A DNA stretch of 64,000 nt, taken from the NCBI GenBank assembly GCA_022493055.1, contig CP092781.1, positions 124,001-188,000 of the forward strand, given 5' to 3'. Shown here piece after piece: positions 19,282 to 30,100 of the stretch. Position numbers and translations under genes: made by a program. The notes beneath the pieces are model-generated. The model worked only from the letters and a program-made list of their open reading frames with translations, ran no database searches and was not told the DNA's origin. Within the stretch, counting starts at the first letter, position 1. Every line of letters begins with the position of its first letter. The DNA is from Staphylococcus roterodami (GTDB lineage Bacteria; Bacillota; Bacilli; Staphylococcales; Staphylococcaceae).

Positions 19282-20316
19282 ATGATGACTTTAGAAACAT
19301 TAATCAAAGAACAGTTGAATCCATATTTAGAAGAAATTGATGCTGGCACATATTATCCGAAGGCGTTTATTCAAAAATTATTTATAGATGGATATTTTAG
19401 TGAAGCATCACTTAGAAAAAATGCTGAAGTAATCGAAGCGGTATCGCAGTCTTGTTTGACAACAGGCTTTTGCTTATGGTGCCAGTTGGCCTTTTCTACT
19501 TATTTACAAAATGCGCCACAGCCACATTTAAATAAAGACTTACAAGTACAATTGTTATCTGGAGAAGTGTTAGGTGCTACCGGGTTGTCTAATCCAATGA
19601 AATCCTTTAATGATTTAGAAAAATTAAACTTAGAGCATTCATATGTCGATGGGCAACTAGTTGTTAGTGGACGTATGCCGGCTGTTAGTAATATCCAAGA
19701 AGATCATTACTTTGGTGCGATTTCGAAGCATCAATCATCAGATGAATTTGTCATGTTTATATTACGAGCAAATCAAGAAGGTATCACACTCGTAGAGAAA
19801 ACAAACTTTTTAGGAGTCAATGGTTCAGCTACATATCAAATTACGCTAAATCAAGTGGTGGTACCACAATCTCAGATTATAACGCATGATGCAAAACAGT
19901 TTGCTGCAACTATTCGACCACAATTTATTGCATACCAAATTCCAATAGGATTAGGATCAATCAAGAGTTCATTAGATTTAATCGATGCATTTTCTAATGC
20001 GCAAAATGGTATCAATCAATATTTAGAATACGATGTTGAAGATTTTAAAAAGCGTTATCATCAACTTAGAGAGGCATTTTATGCATTATTAGAAGATGGC
20101 AATTTAGATGACCATTTAAGTGAACTAATATCATTGAAGAAGGACATTGGTTATTTATTGTTGGATGTAAACCAAGCTTCTGTTGTTAATGGTGGCTCAA
20201 GAGCATATACGCTGTATTCCCCACAAGTACGTAAATTAAAAGAAGGCTTTTTCTTTGCTGCATTAACGCCGACATTAAGACATTTAGGTAAACTTGAAGA
20301 ATCATTGAAGGGGTAA
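19282..20316 (+). CDS. Acyl-CoA dehydrogenase-like flavoprotein (possible monooxygenase)
   Basis: 344 residues resembling the acyl-CoA dehydrogenase/DszC-SfnB fold: helical N terminus, a middle beta domain with GATGLSNPMKSF and VSGRMPAVSN, and a C-terminal helical bundle with NGGSRAY. It is shorter than typical ACADs (about 380). In other bacteria, flavoproteins of this fold next to SsuABC-type transporters desulfurise organosulfur compounds; by analogy this may process the transported substrate, which is inference. SD AAGGAGAG; ATG 19282 or 19285 fits. Last gene of the operon, 9 bases after the permease. Confidence 0.75.
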   Translation: MMTLETLIKEQLNPYLEEIDAGTYYPKAFIQKLFIDGYFSEASLRKNAEVIEAVSQSCLTTGFCLWCQLAFSTYLQNAPQPHLNKDLQVQLLSGEVLGATGLSNPMKSFNDLEKLNLEHSYVDGQLVVSGRMPAVSNIQEDHYFGAISKHQSSDEFVMFILRANQEGITLVEKTNFLGVNGSATYQITLNQVVVPQSQIITHDAKQFAATIRPQFIAYQIPIGLGSIKSSLDLIDAFSNAQNGINQYLEYDVEDFKKRYHQLREAFYALLEDGNLDDHLSELISLKKDIGYLLLDVNQASVVNGGSRAYTLYSPQVRKLKEGFFFAALTPTLRHLGKLEESLKG

Positions 20317-20447
20317 GTGTGATAAGCTGATTTGTTGTTTAGCTGCGTTTGTTGAAACATTTTTTAAAATAATATAAATCTTAGTTTATAAACATTTTCC
20401 GTTAATTTGATATATCCTTTTAACTTAAAAAATATACATTTCGTAAT

Positions 20448-20492
20448 AATAATAATCGTTATCATTGAAAAAGTGTTAATAAGGTGTATAAT
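20448..20492 (+). promoter_or_regulatory. Promoter with Fur-family metalloregulator box
   Basis: TTGAAA (20465-20470) and TATAAT (20487-20492) with a 16-base spacer make a good sigma-A promoter. The AATAATAATCGTTATCATT stretch overlapping the -35 has an ATAA-TCG-TTAT dyad and resembles Fur, PerR and Zur boxes. Which regulator binds cannot be decided by eye. Confidence 0.55.
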
Positions 20493-20532
20493 GAAAATGT
20501 GAACAATTAATGAACTTCTTATTTTAAAGAAG

Positions 20533-20892
20533 GTGAATACAATAGATACGCAGACTAAAGAACAACAATTCTCGAATCTAGTGAGATCTTATCGTAAAGA
20601 ATACGTGGGTAAAGGACCCAATAGTATTCGAGTGTCGTTTAAAGATAATTGGGCGATTGCGCATATGACAGGTGTCTTGAGTAAAGTTGAAAGTTTTTAC
20701 TTAAACGACAAACGCAATGAATCGATGCTACATTATACACGCACAGAGAAGATTAAACAGATGTATAAAGAAATAGATGTTAATGAGATGGAAAGTCTTG
20801 TAGGCGCTAAATTTGTAAAATTATTTACAGATATTGATTTGAATGATGATGAAGTCATTTCGATATTTGTTTTCGATAAGTCAATAGAATAA
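20533..20892 (+). CDS. Hypothetical protein, probably metal-regulated
   Basis: 119 residues, mixed alpha/beta, no membrane segment; I do not recognise a family. The centre (SIRVSFKDNWAIAHMTGVLSKVESFYL) and the acidic end (FTDIDLNDDEVISIFVFDKS) suggest a compact cytoplasmic domain resembling Na-translocating-reductase-unrelated DUF2294-type proteins, which often contain such a layout; this is a weak guess. The start is uncertain: GTG 20533 overlaps the AAGGTG ribosome-site-like sequence, while ATA 20542 has better spacing. The promoter and Fur-type box just upstream support a real gene. Confidence 0.65.
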   Translation: MNTIDTQTKEQQFSNLVRSYRKEYVGKGPNSIRVSFKDNWAIAHMTGVLSKVESFYLNDKRNESMLHYTRTEKIKQMYKEIDVNEMESLVGAKFVKLFTDIDLNDDEVISIFVFDKSIE

Positions 20893-20913
20893 GTGTTGCT
20901 GGTGTAAGGTACG

Positions 20914-20989
20914 CGGTGCTGTTTGCTAACTTCGCTTTGAATTTAACAACAATTCAAGGGGGTGGAATGTCAAACGGTGCCGTTTTTTT
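20914..20989 (+). terminator. Long two-stage hairpin terminator
   Basis: CGGTGCTGTTTG (20914-20925) pairs fully, with wobble pairs, to CAAACGGTGCCG (20971-20982), followed by seven T. The loop contains a second stem TTGAATT/AATTCAA (20937-20943, 20951-20957). It ends the preceding gene; such a compact structure could also be the 3' end of a small RNA. Confidence 0.7.
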
Positions 20990-21064
20990 GTCGCATTTTT
21001 AAAACAAGCAACATGCAACACGTACTTTAAGGAAGTCAAAATTTATCATTTAGGAGAGATGGAT

Positions 21065-22090
21065 ATGAAAATCGTAGCGTTATTTCCAGAAGCAGTAGAA
21101 GGTCAAGACAATCAATTACTTAATACTAAAAAAGCATTAGGATTAAAATCATTTTTAGAGGAAAGAGGACATGAGTTCATTATATTAGCAGATAATGGTG
21201 AAGACTTAGATAAACATTTACCAGATATGGATGTGATTATTAGTGCACCATTTTATCCTGCATATATGACTCGTGAACGTATTGAAAAAGCACCGAACTT
21301 GAAATTAGCAATTACAGCAGGTGTAGGATCTGACCATGTAGATTTAGCGGCAGCAAGTGAACACAACATTGGTGTCGTTGAAGTTACAGGAAGTAATACA
21401 GTTAGTGTGGCAGAACATGCGGTTATGGATTTATTAATACTTCTTAGAAACTATGAAGAAGGTCATCGTCAATCAGTAGAGGGTGAATGGAACTTGTCTC
21501 AAGTAGGTAATCATGCGCATGAATTACAACACAAAACAATTGGTATTTTTGGATTTGGACGAATTGGACAACTTGTTGCTGAAAGATTAGCACCATTTAA
21601 TGTGACATTACAACACTATGATCCAATCAATCAACAAGACCATAAACTGTCTAAATTTGTAAGCTTTGATGAACTTGTTTCAACAAGTGATGCGATTACA
21701 ATTCATGCACCATTAACACCAGAAACTGATAACTTATTTGATAAAGATGTTTTAAGTCGTATGAAAAAACACAGTTATTTAGTGAATACTGCACGTGGTA
21801 AAATTGTAAATCGTGATGCTTTAGTTGAAGCGTTAGCATCTGAGCATTTACAAGGATATGCTGGTGATGTTTGGTATCCACAACCTGCACCTGCTGATCA
21901 TCCATGGAGAACAATGCCTAGAAATGCTATGACAGTTCACTATTCAGGTATGACTTTAGAAGCACAAAAACGTATTGAAGATGGAGTTAAAGATATTTTA
22001 GATCGTTTCTTCAATCATGAACCTTTCCAAGATAAAGATATTATTGTTGCAAGTGGTCGTATTGCTAGTAAAAGTTATACAGCTAAATAG
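21065..22090 (+). CDS. fdh: NAD-dependent formate dehydrogenase
   Basis: 341 residues of the D-2-hydroxyacid dehydrogenase family, closest to formate dehydrogenase: VTGSNTVSVAEHAVMDLLI, the NAD motif GFGRIGQLVAERL, LVNTARGKIV and QPAPADHPWR with the catalytic His in TVHYSG. It oxidises formate to CO2 with NAD in the cytoplasm. AGGAGAG is directly before an ATG at 21059 but 6 bases before ATG 21065, so I use 21065. Single-gene transcript with a terminator at each end. Confidence 0.93.
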   Translation: MKIVALFPEAVEGQDNQLLNTKKALGLKSFLEERGHEFIILADNGEDLDKHLPDMDVIISAPFYPAYMTRERIEKAPNLKLAITAGVGSDHVDLAAASEHNIGVVEVTGSNTVSVAEHAVMDLLILLRNYEEGHRQSVEGEWNLSQVGNHAHELQHKTIGIFGFGRIGQLVAERLAPFNVTLQHYDPINQQDHKLSKFVSFDELVSTSDAITIHAPLTPETDNLFDKDVLSRMKKHSYLVNTARGKIVNRDALVEALASEHLQGYAGDVWYPQPAPADHPWRTMPRNAMTVHYSGMTLEAQKRIEDGVKDILDRFFNHEPFQDKDIIVASGRIASKSYTAK

Positions 22091-22150
22091 AATAAGGATG
22101 CTGGGCTAGTGATTAACGCTTTCAATTTTATATAAATGAATTATATAAGT

Positions 22151-22185
22151 ACTACTGCTGTTATAAAGATGGCAGTAGTTTTTTT
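22151..22185 (+). terminator. Terminator after fdh
   Basis: ACTACTGC and GCAGTAGT form an 8-base stem with a 13-base loop, then seven T. The rest of the 22091-22477 gap holds a TATAAT at 22297-22302, a tiny open frame at 22332, and AT-rich leader before the MFS gene. Confidence 0.85.
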
Positions 22186-22331
22186 ATGATTACATCTAAG
22201 TATAGTCACGGCTATGTTAGGACAATGATTTAACATTTACGCACATATGTGTTCACTTACGCAAATATTGATAAATTTCACTCATTTAGAATAATATATA
22301 ATCATATAGCACTAAATTTTTGAGGAGCTAT

Positions 22332-22370
22332 ATGCAAGAATTTTTTAAAGTCGATGCATTTATTTATTAA
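22332..22370 (+). CDS. Possible 12-residue leader peptide before the MFS gene
   Basis: ATG with TGAGGAG a few bases upstream opens a 12-codon frame (MQEFFKVDAFIY, TAA stop) about 30 bases after a TATAAT box and about 110 bases before the MFS start. No terminator/antiterminator pair is clear in the leader. It may be a translated upstream ORF controlling the transporter, or chance. Confidence 0.25.
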   Translation: MQEFFKVDAFIY

Positions 22371-22477
22371 ATAAATTTGCCATAATTAAAAAATTCTTTG
22401 CTTCAACGTATGATTGAATAATAGATTTCATATAAATGTTAATGTGTATATAGATGGGGATTGGAGTGTAGTTTTCA

Positions 22478-23728
22478 ATGAAACGCTTAAGTATGACTTT
22501 GAAAGTACGATTGATTAGTAATTTTTTACAGCTGATTATTACGACGGCATTCATACCGTTTATAGCATTGTATTTAACAGACATGTTAAGTCAATCAATT
22601 GTTGGCATATACCTTGTTGGTTTAGTAGTTCTAAAATTTCCATTGTCCATTATATCTGGTTATCTTATTGAGATATTTCCGAAAAAGTTGCTAGTACTTA
22701 TTTATCAGGCGACGATGGTTATTATGCTTGTGTTAATGGGCATGTTTGGATCTCATCAGTTGTGGCAAATCATTGGCTTTTGCGTTGCATATGCCATATT
22801 TACAATTGTTTGGGGATTACAATTTCCAGTTATGGACACATTAATTATGGATGCAATTACCGAAGACGTGGAACATTATATTTATAAGCTTAGCTACTGG
22901 ATTACGAACTTATCGGTAGCTATTGGGGCATTGTTAGGCGGTTTGATGTATGGCTATAACATGTTACTACTTTTTTTAATAGCGGCTTGTATATTTTTAA
23001 TTGTACTGATTATTTTATATATTTGGTTACCTCAAGACCGAGAGCAAGTAAGGCGAAGTGATGACTACAGACATGTAAGTAGTTATCAAAACTTACAAAT
23101 TATGAAAATATTTCGTAGTTATAAATTAGTTTTAAAAGACCGTAATTACATGTTATTGATTTCGGGATTCAGTATCATCATGATGGGTGAATTTTCAATT
23201 TCTTCATACATTGCTATTAGACTAAAGGATCAGTTTGAAACAATAAGCATAGGTTCATATGAAATTACTGGTGCTAAGATGTTAGCAATCTTGCTAATGA
23301 TTAATACGGTCGGCGTCATTTTACTCACGTATTTTATCTCGAAAGTTGTATTGAAAATAGATTTTAAAATAGCTTTAATAACAGGTTTATTGATTTATAT
23401 TGTCGGCTATAGTGGTCTAACTTATCTTAATCAGTTTGGCTTATTACTAGTCTTTATGATAGTCGCAACTGTAGGTGAAATTATTTATTCACCTATAGTT
23501 TCAGAACAACGTTTTAAAATTATTCCTAAAGCTAAAAGGGGGACTTATAGTGCTGTTAATGCATTAGGTATTCATATATCAGAAACACTAGCTAGGTTAG
23601 GGATTGTGTTGGGTGCTTTCTTAACATCATTACAAATGGGACTGTATATGTTTATAGTGTTAACAATTGGTGCTATCATGCTCGTTGCTGGTATATCCGG
23701 GGGACAAAAACAATCGAATACAGATTGA
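22478..23728 (+). CDS. Major facilitator superfamily transporter
   Basis: 416 residues and about 12 hydrophobic helices in two halves, with a cytoplasmic loop at residues 186-205 (LPQDREQVRRSDDYRH). Helix 2-3 loop GYLIEIFPKKLL resembles the MFS motif A region, and WGLQFPVMDTLIMDAI is typical of MFS exporters of the MdtH/YttB sort. The substrate is unknown. GGAG with rather long spacing (12 bases) precedes ATG 22478. Monocistronic and upstream of the aureusimine locus; a role in aureusimine export would be speculation. Confidence 0.82.
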   Translation: MKRLSMTLKVRLISNFLQLIITTAFIPFIALYLTDMLSQSIVGIYLVGLVVLKFPLSIISGYLIEIFPKKLLVLIYQATMVIMLVLMGMFGSHQLWQIIGFCVAYAIFTIVWGLQFPVMDTLIMDAITEDVEHYIYKLSYWITNLSVAIGALLGGLMYGYNMLLLFLIAACIFLIVLIILYIWLPQDREQVRRSDDYRHVSSYQNLQIMKIFRSYKLVLKDRNYMLLISGFSIIMMGEFSISSYIAIRLKDQFETISIGSYEITGAKMLAILLMINTVGVILLTYFISKVVLKIDFKIALITGLLIYIVGYSGLTYLNQFGLLLVFMIVATVGEIIYSPIVSEQRFKIIPKAKRGTYSAVNALGIHISETLARLGIVLGAFLTSLQMGLYMFIVLTIGAIMLVAGISGGQKQSNTD

Positions 23729-24060
23729 ATTTACTTAAATATTTATTTTATACATTTGTTTATATTGAAAACCTATTAATTAGGTCGTGATTAAAATGGA
23801 GATAAATTTATTAAGAATTTGTTAAAATTTAGCGATAACAATTGTTTTATGCGAGTTGTTTGTTTAATATAAACTTGCTTCATGGATATTTTGTAACAAC
23901 AGTACTGAAGATAATGAATGATATTAATAAATGATAGTTATTGAGTAAAAATAAAGTATTACTTATCGTAATGTATGTAATTTACATTTAAAATGTTCGG
24001 TGATTGATACGGGCGATGTATTTTAAGGGTAGAGATATATCGCTACTGACCTGATATCAC

Positions 24061-24088
24061 AAATGATGTTCTGTAATAATCATCATTT
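24061..24088. promoter_or_regulatory. Inverted repeat in the 449-base gap upstream of ausA
   Basis: AAATGATG and CATCATTT are perfect 8-base arms 12 bases apart, about 90 bases before the ausA start. They could be an operator or a small hairpin. The rest of 23729-24177 is AT-rich and I see no gene. Confidence 0.35.
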
Positions 24089-24177
24089 AACGAGATAAGT
24101 AGTACTACCATTCATTAACATATCATCATTCAATTTCAGTATAGATTGGGTATTATGATATGAAAGAAGGACTTTAT

Positions 24178-27100
24178 ATGATTATGGGTAACATGAAATT
24201 TCAACAAGAATATTTTAGAATATACAGCAATCATACAGAATCAACGACACACCGTAATACGTATTGGGTTAAACTTGCTACAAATGTTGATACTCAGCAA
24301 ATGATGCATGCACTATCGAAAGTTGTGCAACAACATCCATCTTTAAGACAATGTATTAATGCTAATGTCAATAATGACTATACAATGACGCTTCATGAAT
24401 TTTTACCTTTTATTGAAATACAACAAGTTCCATTTTCTTCTACAAATTATGATTTAGACTCTTATTTTAAGCAAAAATTAAATAGATTCCATTATAATGG
24501 CATGCCGTTATTTAAATTTAAATTGTTTCAGTTTACTGATGCAACTTTTATATTATTAGATTTTCATGTGACAATCTTTGATGATAGTCATCTTGATATG
24601 TTTCTGAGTGAAATGAGTAATGCATATCGTGATATCAATTCTTTAAACTATACGAAACATAAATCACATTTAAGTGATGAGCAAAAAGATAAGTGCACAC
24701 ACAATCAAGATGAATCTCATATACAATCAGACTGTTTTCGGCTAGAGAATAATAGTGAAGTATATAAAGAGAGTTATTTTCCAATCAAGTTCACCTATGA
24801 GCAACCAATGTATAAACAATATTTGATTGATGATATGTCATCAGTCGACATTAAATCATTGGCTGTGAGTGTATATTTAGCCAATCATATTATAAGTCAG
24901 CAACATGATGTGACTTTAGGTATGCACATACCTCCGAGGTTTCCTAGTAGCGAAGATTTATTAACGTTACATGGTAGTGTAGTACCCTTAACTTTAAAAA
25001 TTGATAATCAAGAAACATGTCATCATGTTGTATCTGAATTTGGTAATATTGTTTTTAAAAATGCCAACACATTACAATCCGCAAAGACATCACTTTCGTT
25101 AGAAACTATTTTTCACTGTTACCATCAAACAGTGACGTATTGTAATGATGTCGTTATGGATATTCATCAATTACACGACACACATACAAGTTTAGCTGAT
25201 ATTGAAATTTTCCCCAATGAGTATGGTTATAAAATTATTTATAACAGTGAGGCGTATGATTTGTTATCAATAGAAACGCTAAGTAACTTAATGAAAAATA
25301 TTTATGTTCAAATAAGCAGAAATAAGAAAATGACAATTGGTGAACTCAATTTGATGACTGAGAATGATATGAAAATATATGATTCAATCAATTTAAACAT
25401 ATCAGCTATAGACAATAAGCACACAGTTGTTGATTTGTTTGAACGTCAAGTTGAAGCAACACCGAATCATATTGCTGTTAAATTTGAAGGGAAAGCAATG
25501 ACTTATCAAACTTTAAATGCACGTGCCAATGATTTAGCTAGGCGCTTAAGGTTGCATTATAATGTTAAACCTAATGATAGAATTGCTATCATTGCTAATC
25601 GGAGCATTGAAATGATTGTCGCAATGTTAGGAGTTTTAAAAGCGGGTGGTGCATATGTGCCCATAGATTCTGATTATCCAGATGAACGCCAATCATATAT
25701 TTTAAATGATGCAATGCCAAAAGTTGTTATAACATATCAAGTATCATATAAAAATAGTAAACAAAATATTGCTCACATAGAATTAGAACAGGTCAATTGG
25801 CAATATGCTGATAATCTTCCGAGATGTAATACGAATGAGAATCATGCTTATGTCATTTATACTTCCGGCACAACAGGTAAGCCTAAGGGGACATTGATTC
25901 CGCATCGTGGGATTGTTCGCTTAGTTCATAGAAATCATTATGTACCATTAAATGAAGCAACGACGGTGCTACTGTCAGGTACGATTGCTTTTGATGCTGC
26001 AACCTTTGAAATATATGGTGCATTGTTAAATGGCGGTACTATCATCGTAACTACTAAAGAGCAATTGTTGAATCCAATGGCATTGGGACGGCTGATTAAA
26101 GAAAATGATGTTAATACAATGTGGTTAACTTCTTCGTTATATAACTAAATTGCTAGTGAACGTATCGAAATATTGGAACCGTTGAGTTACTTATTAATCG
26201 GTGGTGAAGTTTTAAATGCTAAGTGGGTAAACTTGTTAAATCAAAGATTGAAACATCCTCAAATTATTAATGGGTATGGTCCTACAGAAAATACGACATT
26301 TACGACAACTTATGCTATACCGAGTGAAGTTCCAAGACGTATTCCAATTGGTAAACCTATTATCGGTACGCATGTCTACGTTATGCAAGGTCATCGATGT
26401 TGTGGAGTAGGTGTTCCTGGAGAGCTATGTATAGGAGGTCTTGGTTTAGCAACAGGCTATTTAAATCAGCCGGAAATGACCGCAGATAAATTTATCATGA
26501 ATGCCAAAAATCATCAATTGATGTATAAAAGTGGTGACATTGTACGTTTATTACCAGATGGGAATATCGATTATTTATATCGAATGGATAAGCAAGTTAA
26601 GATTCGTGGATTTAGAATTGAGTTATCTGAAATAGAACGTGCACTTGAGCATATACAAGGTATAAATAAAGCGGCGGTTATTGTTCAAACACATGACCAA
26701 GAAGACTATATTGTGGCCTATTATGAGGGCATGCATGTATTGTCTAATAATAAGATTAAGGCACAATTACGTAGAACGTTGCCAGAATATATGATACCTG
26801 TTAATTTCCTGCGTATTGAACAAATTCCAATTACGATTAATGGAAAGATAGATAAAAAATCTTTACCTAAGGTGGACGTCGTTGATATGGGTACTTATGT
26901 ACCTCCTAGTACTGATATGGAACATATGATGTGCCAAATTTTCGAAGATATTTTAAATGTGCAACAAGTCGGAATACATGATAACTTTTTTGAATTAGGT
27001 GGACATTCACTAAAAGCAACATTAGTAGTAAATCGTATAGAGGAATATACTGGTAAACGGTTGAAAATTAGTGATTTGTTACAAACACCAACTGTATTTG

Positions 27101-30100
27101 AATTAGCACAAGCTATTTCGACAATTCATGAACAAAGATATGAATCGATTCCTATAGCGGTGAATAAAGAGGACTACGTCTTGAGTTCTACGCAACAACG
27201 CATGTATTTATTATGGCAAGCAAATCAAAAAGATACTGTGTATAACGTACCGTTTTTATGGCGTTTGTCATCGGATCTTAATGTGGCACAATTACGACAT
27301 GCAATACATCAACTAATAGCACGACATGAGATTTTACGGACGAAATATATAGTTGTAGATGATGAAGTTAGACAGCGTATTGAAAAAGATGTTGAAGTTG
27401 ACTTTGAAGAGGTTAATACTCATTTTACAGATGAACAACAAATCATGCGTCAGTATATAGAACCTTTTAATTTAGAAAAGCCAAGTCAAATTCGAATTAG
27501 ATATATTCGAAGTCCGTTGCATTCATATTTATTTATTGATACACATCACATTATCAATGATGGTATGAGTAATATTCAGCTAGTAAATGATCTTAATGCG
27601 CTTTACCAAAATAAAAAGTTGTCCCCACTTAAATTACAGTATAAAGACTATAGTGAATGGATGGCTCGACGTGATATGGAGCGACATAGACAATATTGGA
27701 TAGCGCAATTTGAAGATGGTGTGCCTATTTTGAATATGCTTACTGATTATGTAAGACCTAATGTTAAAACAACAAATGGTGCGATGAGATCATTTTCATT
27801 GAGTAATACTACAAGATATCAGTTGCAACAATATGTAGAGGAGTATCAAGTTACTGATTTTATGTTCTTTATGAGTGTAGTAATGGTACTGTTAGGTAAA
27901 TATGCACGAAAAGAGGACATTACAGTAGGTAGTGTCATGAGTGCACGTATGCATAGTGATACAGAGGGTATGTTAGGCATGTTTGCTAATACTTTAGTGT
28001 ATCGAGGACAACCAGTGAAAGAGAAAATGTGGGCACAGTTTTTACAAGAAATTAAAGTGCTTAGTTTAGTAACGTATGAACATCAAGAATATCCATTTGA
28101 CTGTCTTGTTGCAGATTTAGATCAAGCACATGATGCTTCTCGAAATCCATTATTTGATGTGATGTTAGTTTTACAAAATAATGAAACGAATCACTCACAT
28201 TTTGGGCATAGTAAGTTAACACATATACCACCGAAATCAGTGACATCAAAATTCGATTTAGCCTTTATTATTGAAGAAGATTGTGATAATTATACTATCA
28301 ATATTGAGTACAACAGCGATTTATATCGTTCGCAAACGATACAGTATATGGGCCAACAATTTATCGCTATGATTGAATATATTTTAGCGCATAATGATCC
28401 ATTACAAATTAAAGATATACCGAATGATAACGCAGATTTATTGGATTGGGTTAATAAGCATGTTAACAATAGAACACTTGATGTCCCAGGAAATAAATCT
28501 ATAATAGAATATTTTGATGAAGTTGAAGCACGACGTAGCAGTCATACGGCATTAGTAATGAATGATTTGACGATGTCATATGAAACTTTGCAGCATTATG
28601 TTAATAAAATTGCACGAATACTCACTTCAAAAGGTATTGTTCGAGGGCAACGCATAGCATTGTTAGCTGAACGAAGCTTTGAAATGATTGCAGCCATGCT
28701 AGCAGCCGTGAAGGTGGGTGCGTCATATGTACCGATTGATACTGATTGTCCGAAAAAGCGGCGTGAAACAATTTTAGAGGATGCTCAAATTGTAGCAGTC
28801 ATGACTTATGGTGTGGATATTAATACGACATTACCTGTCATTGATTTAGAAAATGTTAAATGTCAACATCAACCGAGTGAAAATGATTATAGTGATAGAG
28901 TGAGTTGTGATCAAGATTATGAAATATGTACTGAAGGAGACGACAACCAAGACCGTTTAAAAGGGACCAATCAATATGGTCGTACATCCGACGAAGTGCG
29001 AGATAATCAATATAGTCATAATTCTGAGGGAATTCGAGATAATCAAGGTGAAGAAGCGCCTGACGTTCAAGATTGTAAAGTGACAGATAACCATAGTTGT
29101 GGCGAAATGATGTTGGATAACGAGATGTACGTAATCTATACATCTGGAACGACGGGTGTTCCTAAAGGTGTTGCTGTAAGTCAACGTAATTTATTGAATT
29201 TAGTATATGCATGGTCACACGAATTGCAATTACAAGATGCAGAAGTATTCCTGCAGCATGCAAATATAATTTTTGATGCATCAGTTATGGAAATATACTG
29301 TTGTCTGCTAAATGGTCACACACTTGTAATATCTAATAAAGCACAACGTGTTGATCCAGAACAATTACAGCAACTTATTACTAAACATCACATTACGGTT
29401 GCATCGATTCCTTTGCAAATGTGCAGTATGATGGGTGACTTTTATATTGAAAAATTAATTACTGGTGGTGCAACGAGTACGCCATCATTTGTGAACTATA
29501 TTGAGCATCATTGTAGCACTTATTACAATGCATATGGACCATCGGAATCAACAGTCATTACATCGTATTGGTCACATCAATGTGCTGATAAAGTTCCTGA
29601 AACCATTCCAATTGGTAAACCATTATCAAATATTCAAGTTTATATCATGTCAGATGGATTATTATGTGGTGTTGGTATGCCTGGTGAATTGTGTGTCGCA
29701 GGAGATAGTTTGGCGCTAGGGTATATTAATCGCCCAGAGTTAACTGCTGATAAATGGCAAGATAATCCATTTGGTAAAGGAAAACTTTATCATAGTGGTG
29801 ATTTAGCAAGATATACACCAGACGGACAGATTGAATTTTTAGGAAGAATAGATAAACAAGTGAAAGTGAATGGCTATCGTATTGAATTAGATGAAATTGA
29901 AAATACGATGCTTGCTATTCATGGTGTATCTGATTGTGTTGTAACAGTAAAGCACTTTGATACACATGATATATTAAATGCATATTATGTGGGCCAACCA
30001 AATATTGAGCAAGATGTGAAGCATCATTTATTGGAACATTTACCTAAGTATATGGTTCCAAAAACTGTCACTCATATTAATCATATGCCTTTAACAGCGA

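Noticed and set aside
28969..29040. CRISPR-like repeats
   Set aside because: The two 36-nt units are directly tandem with no spacers and are in frame within ausA.
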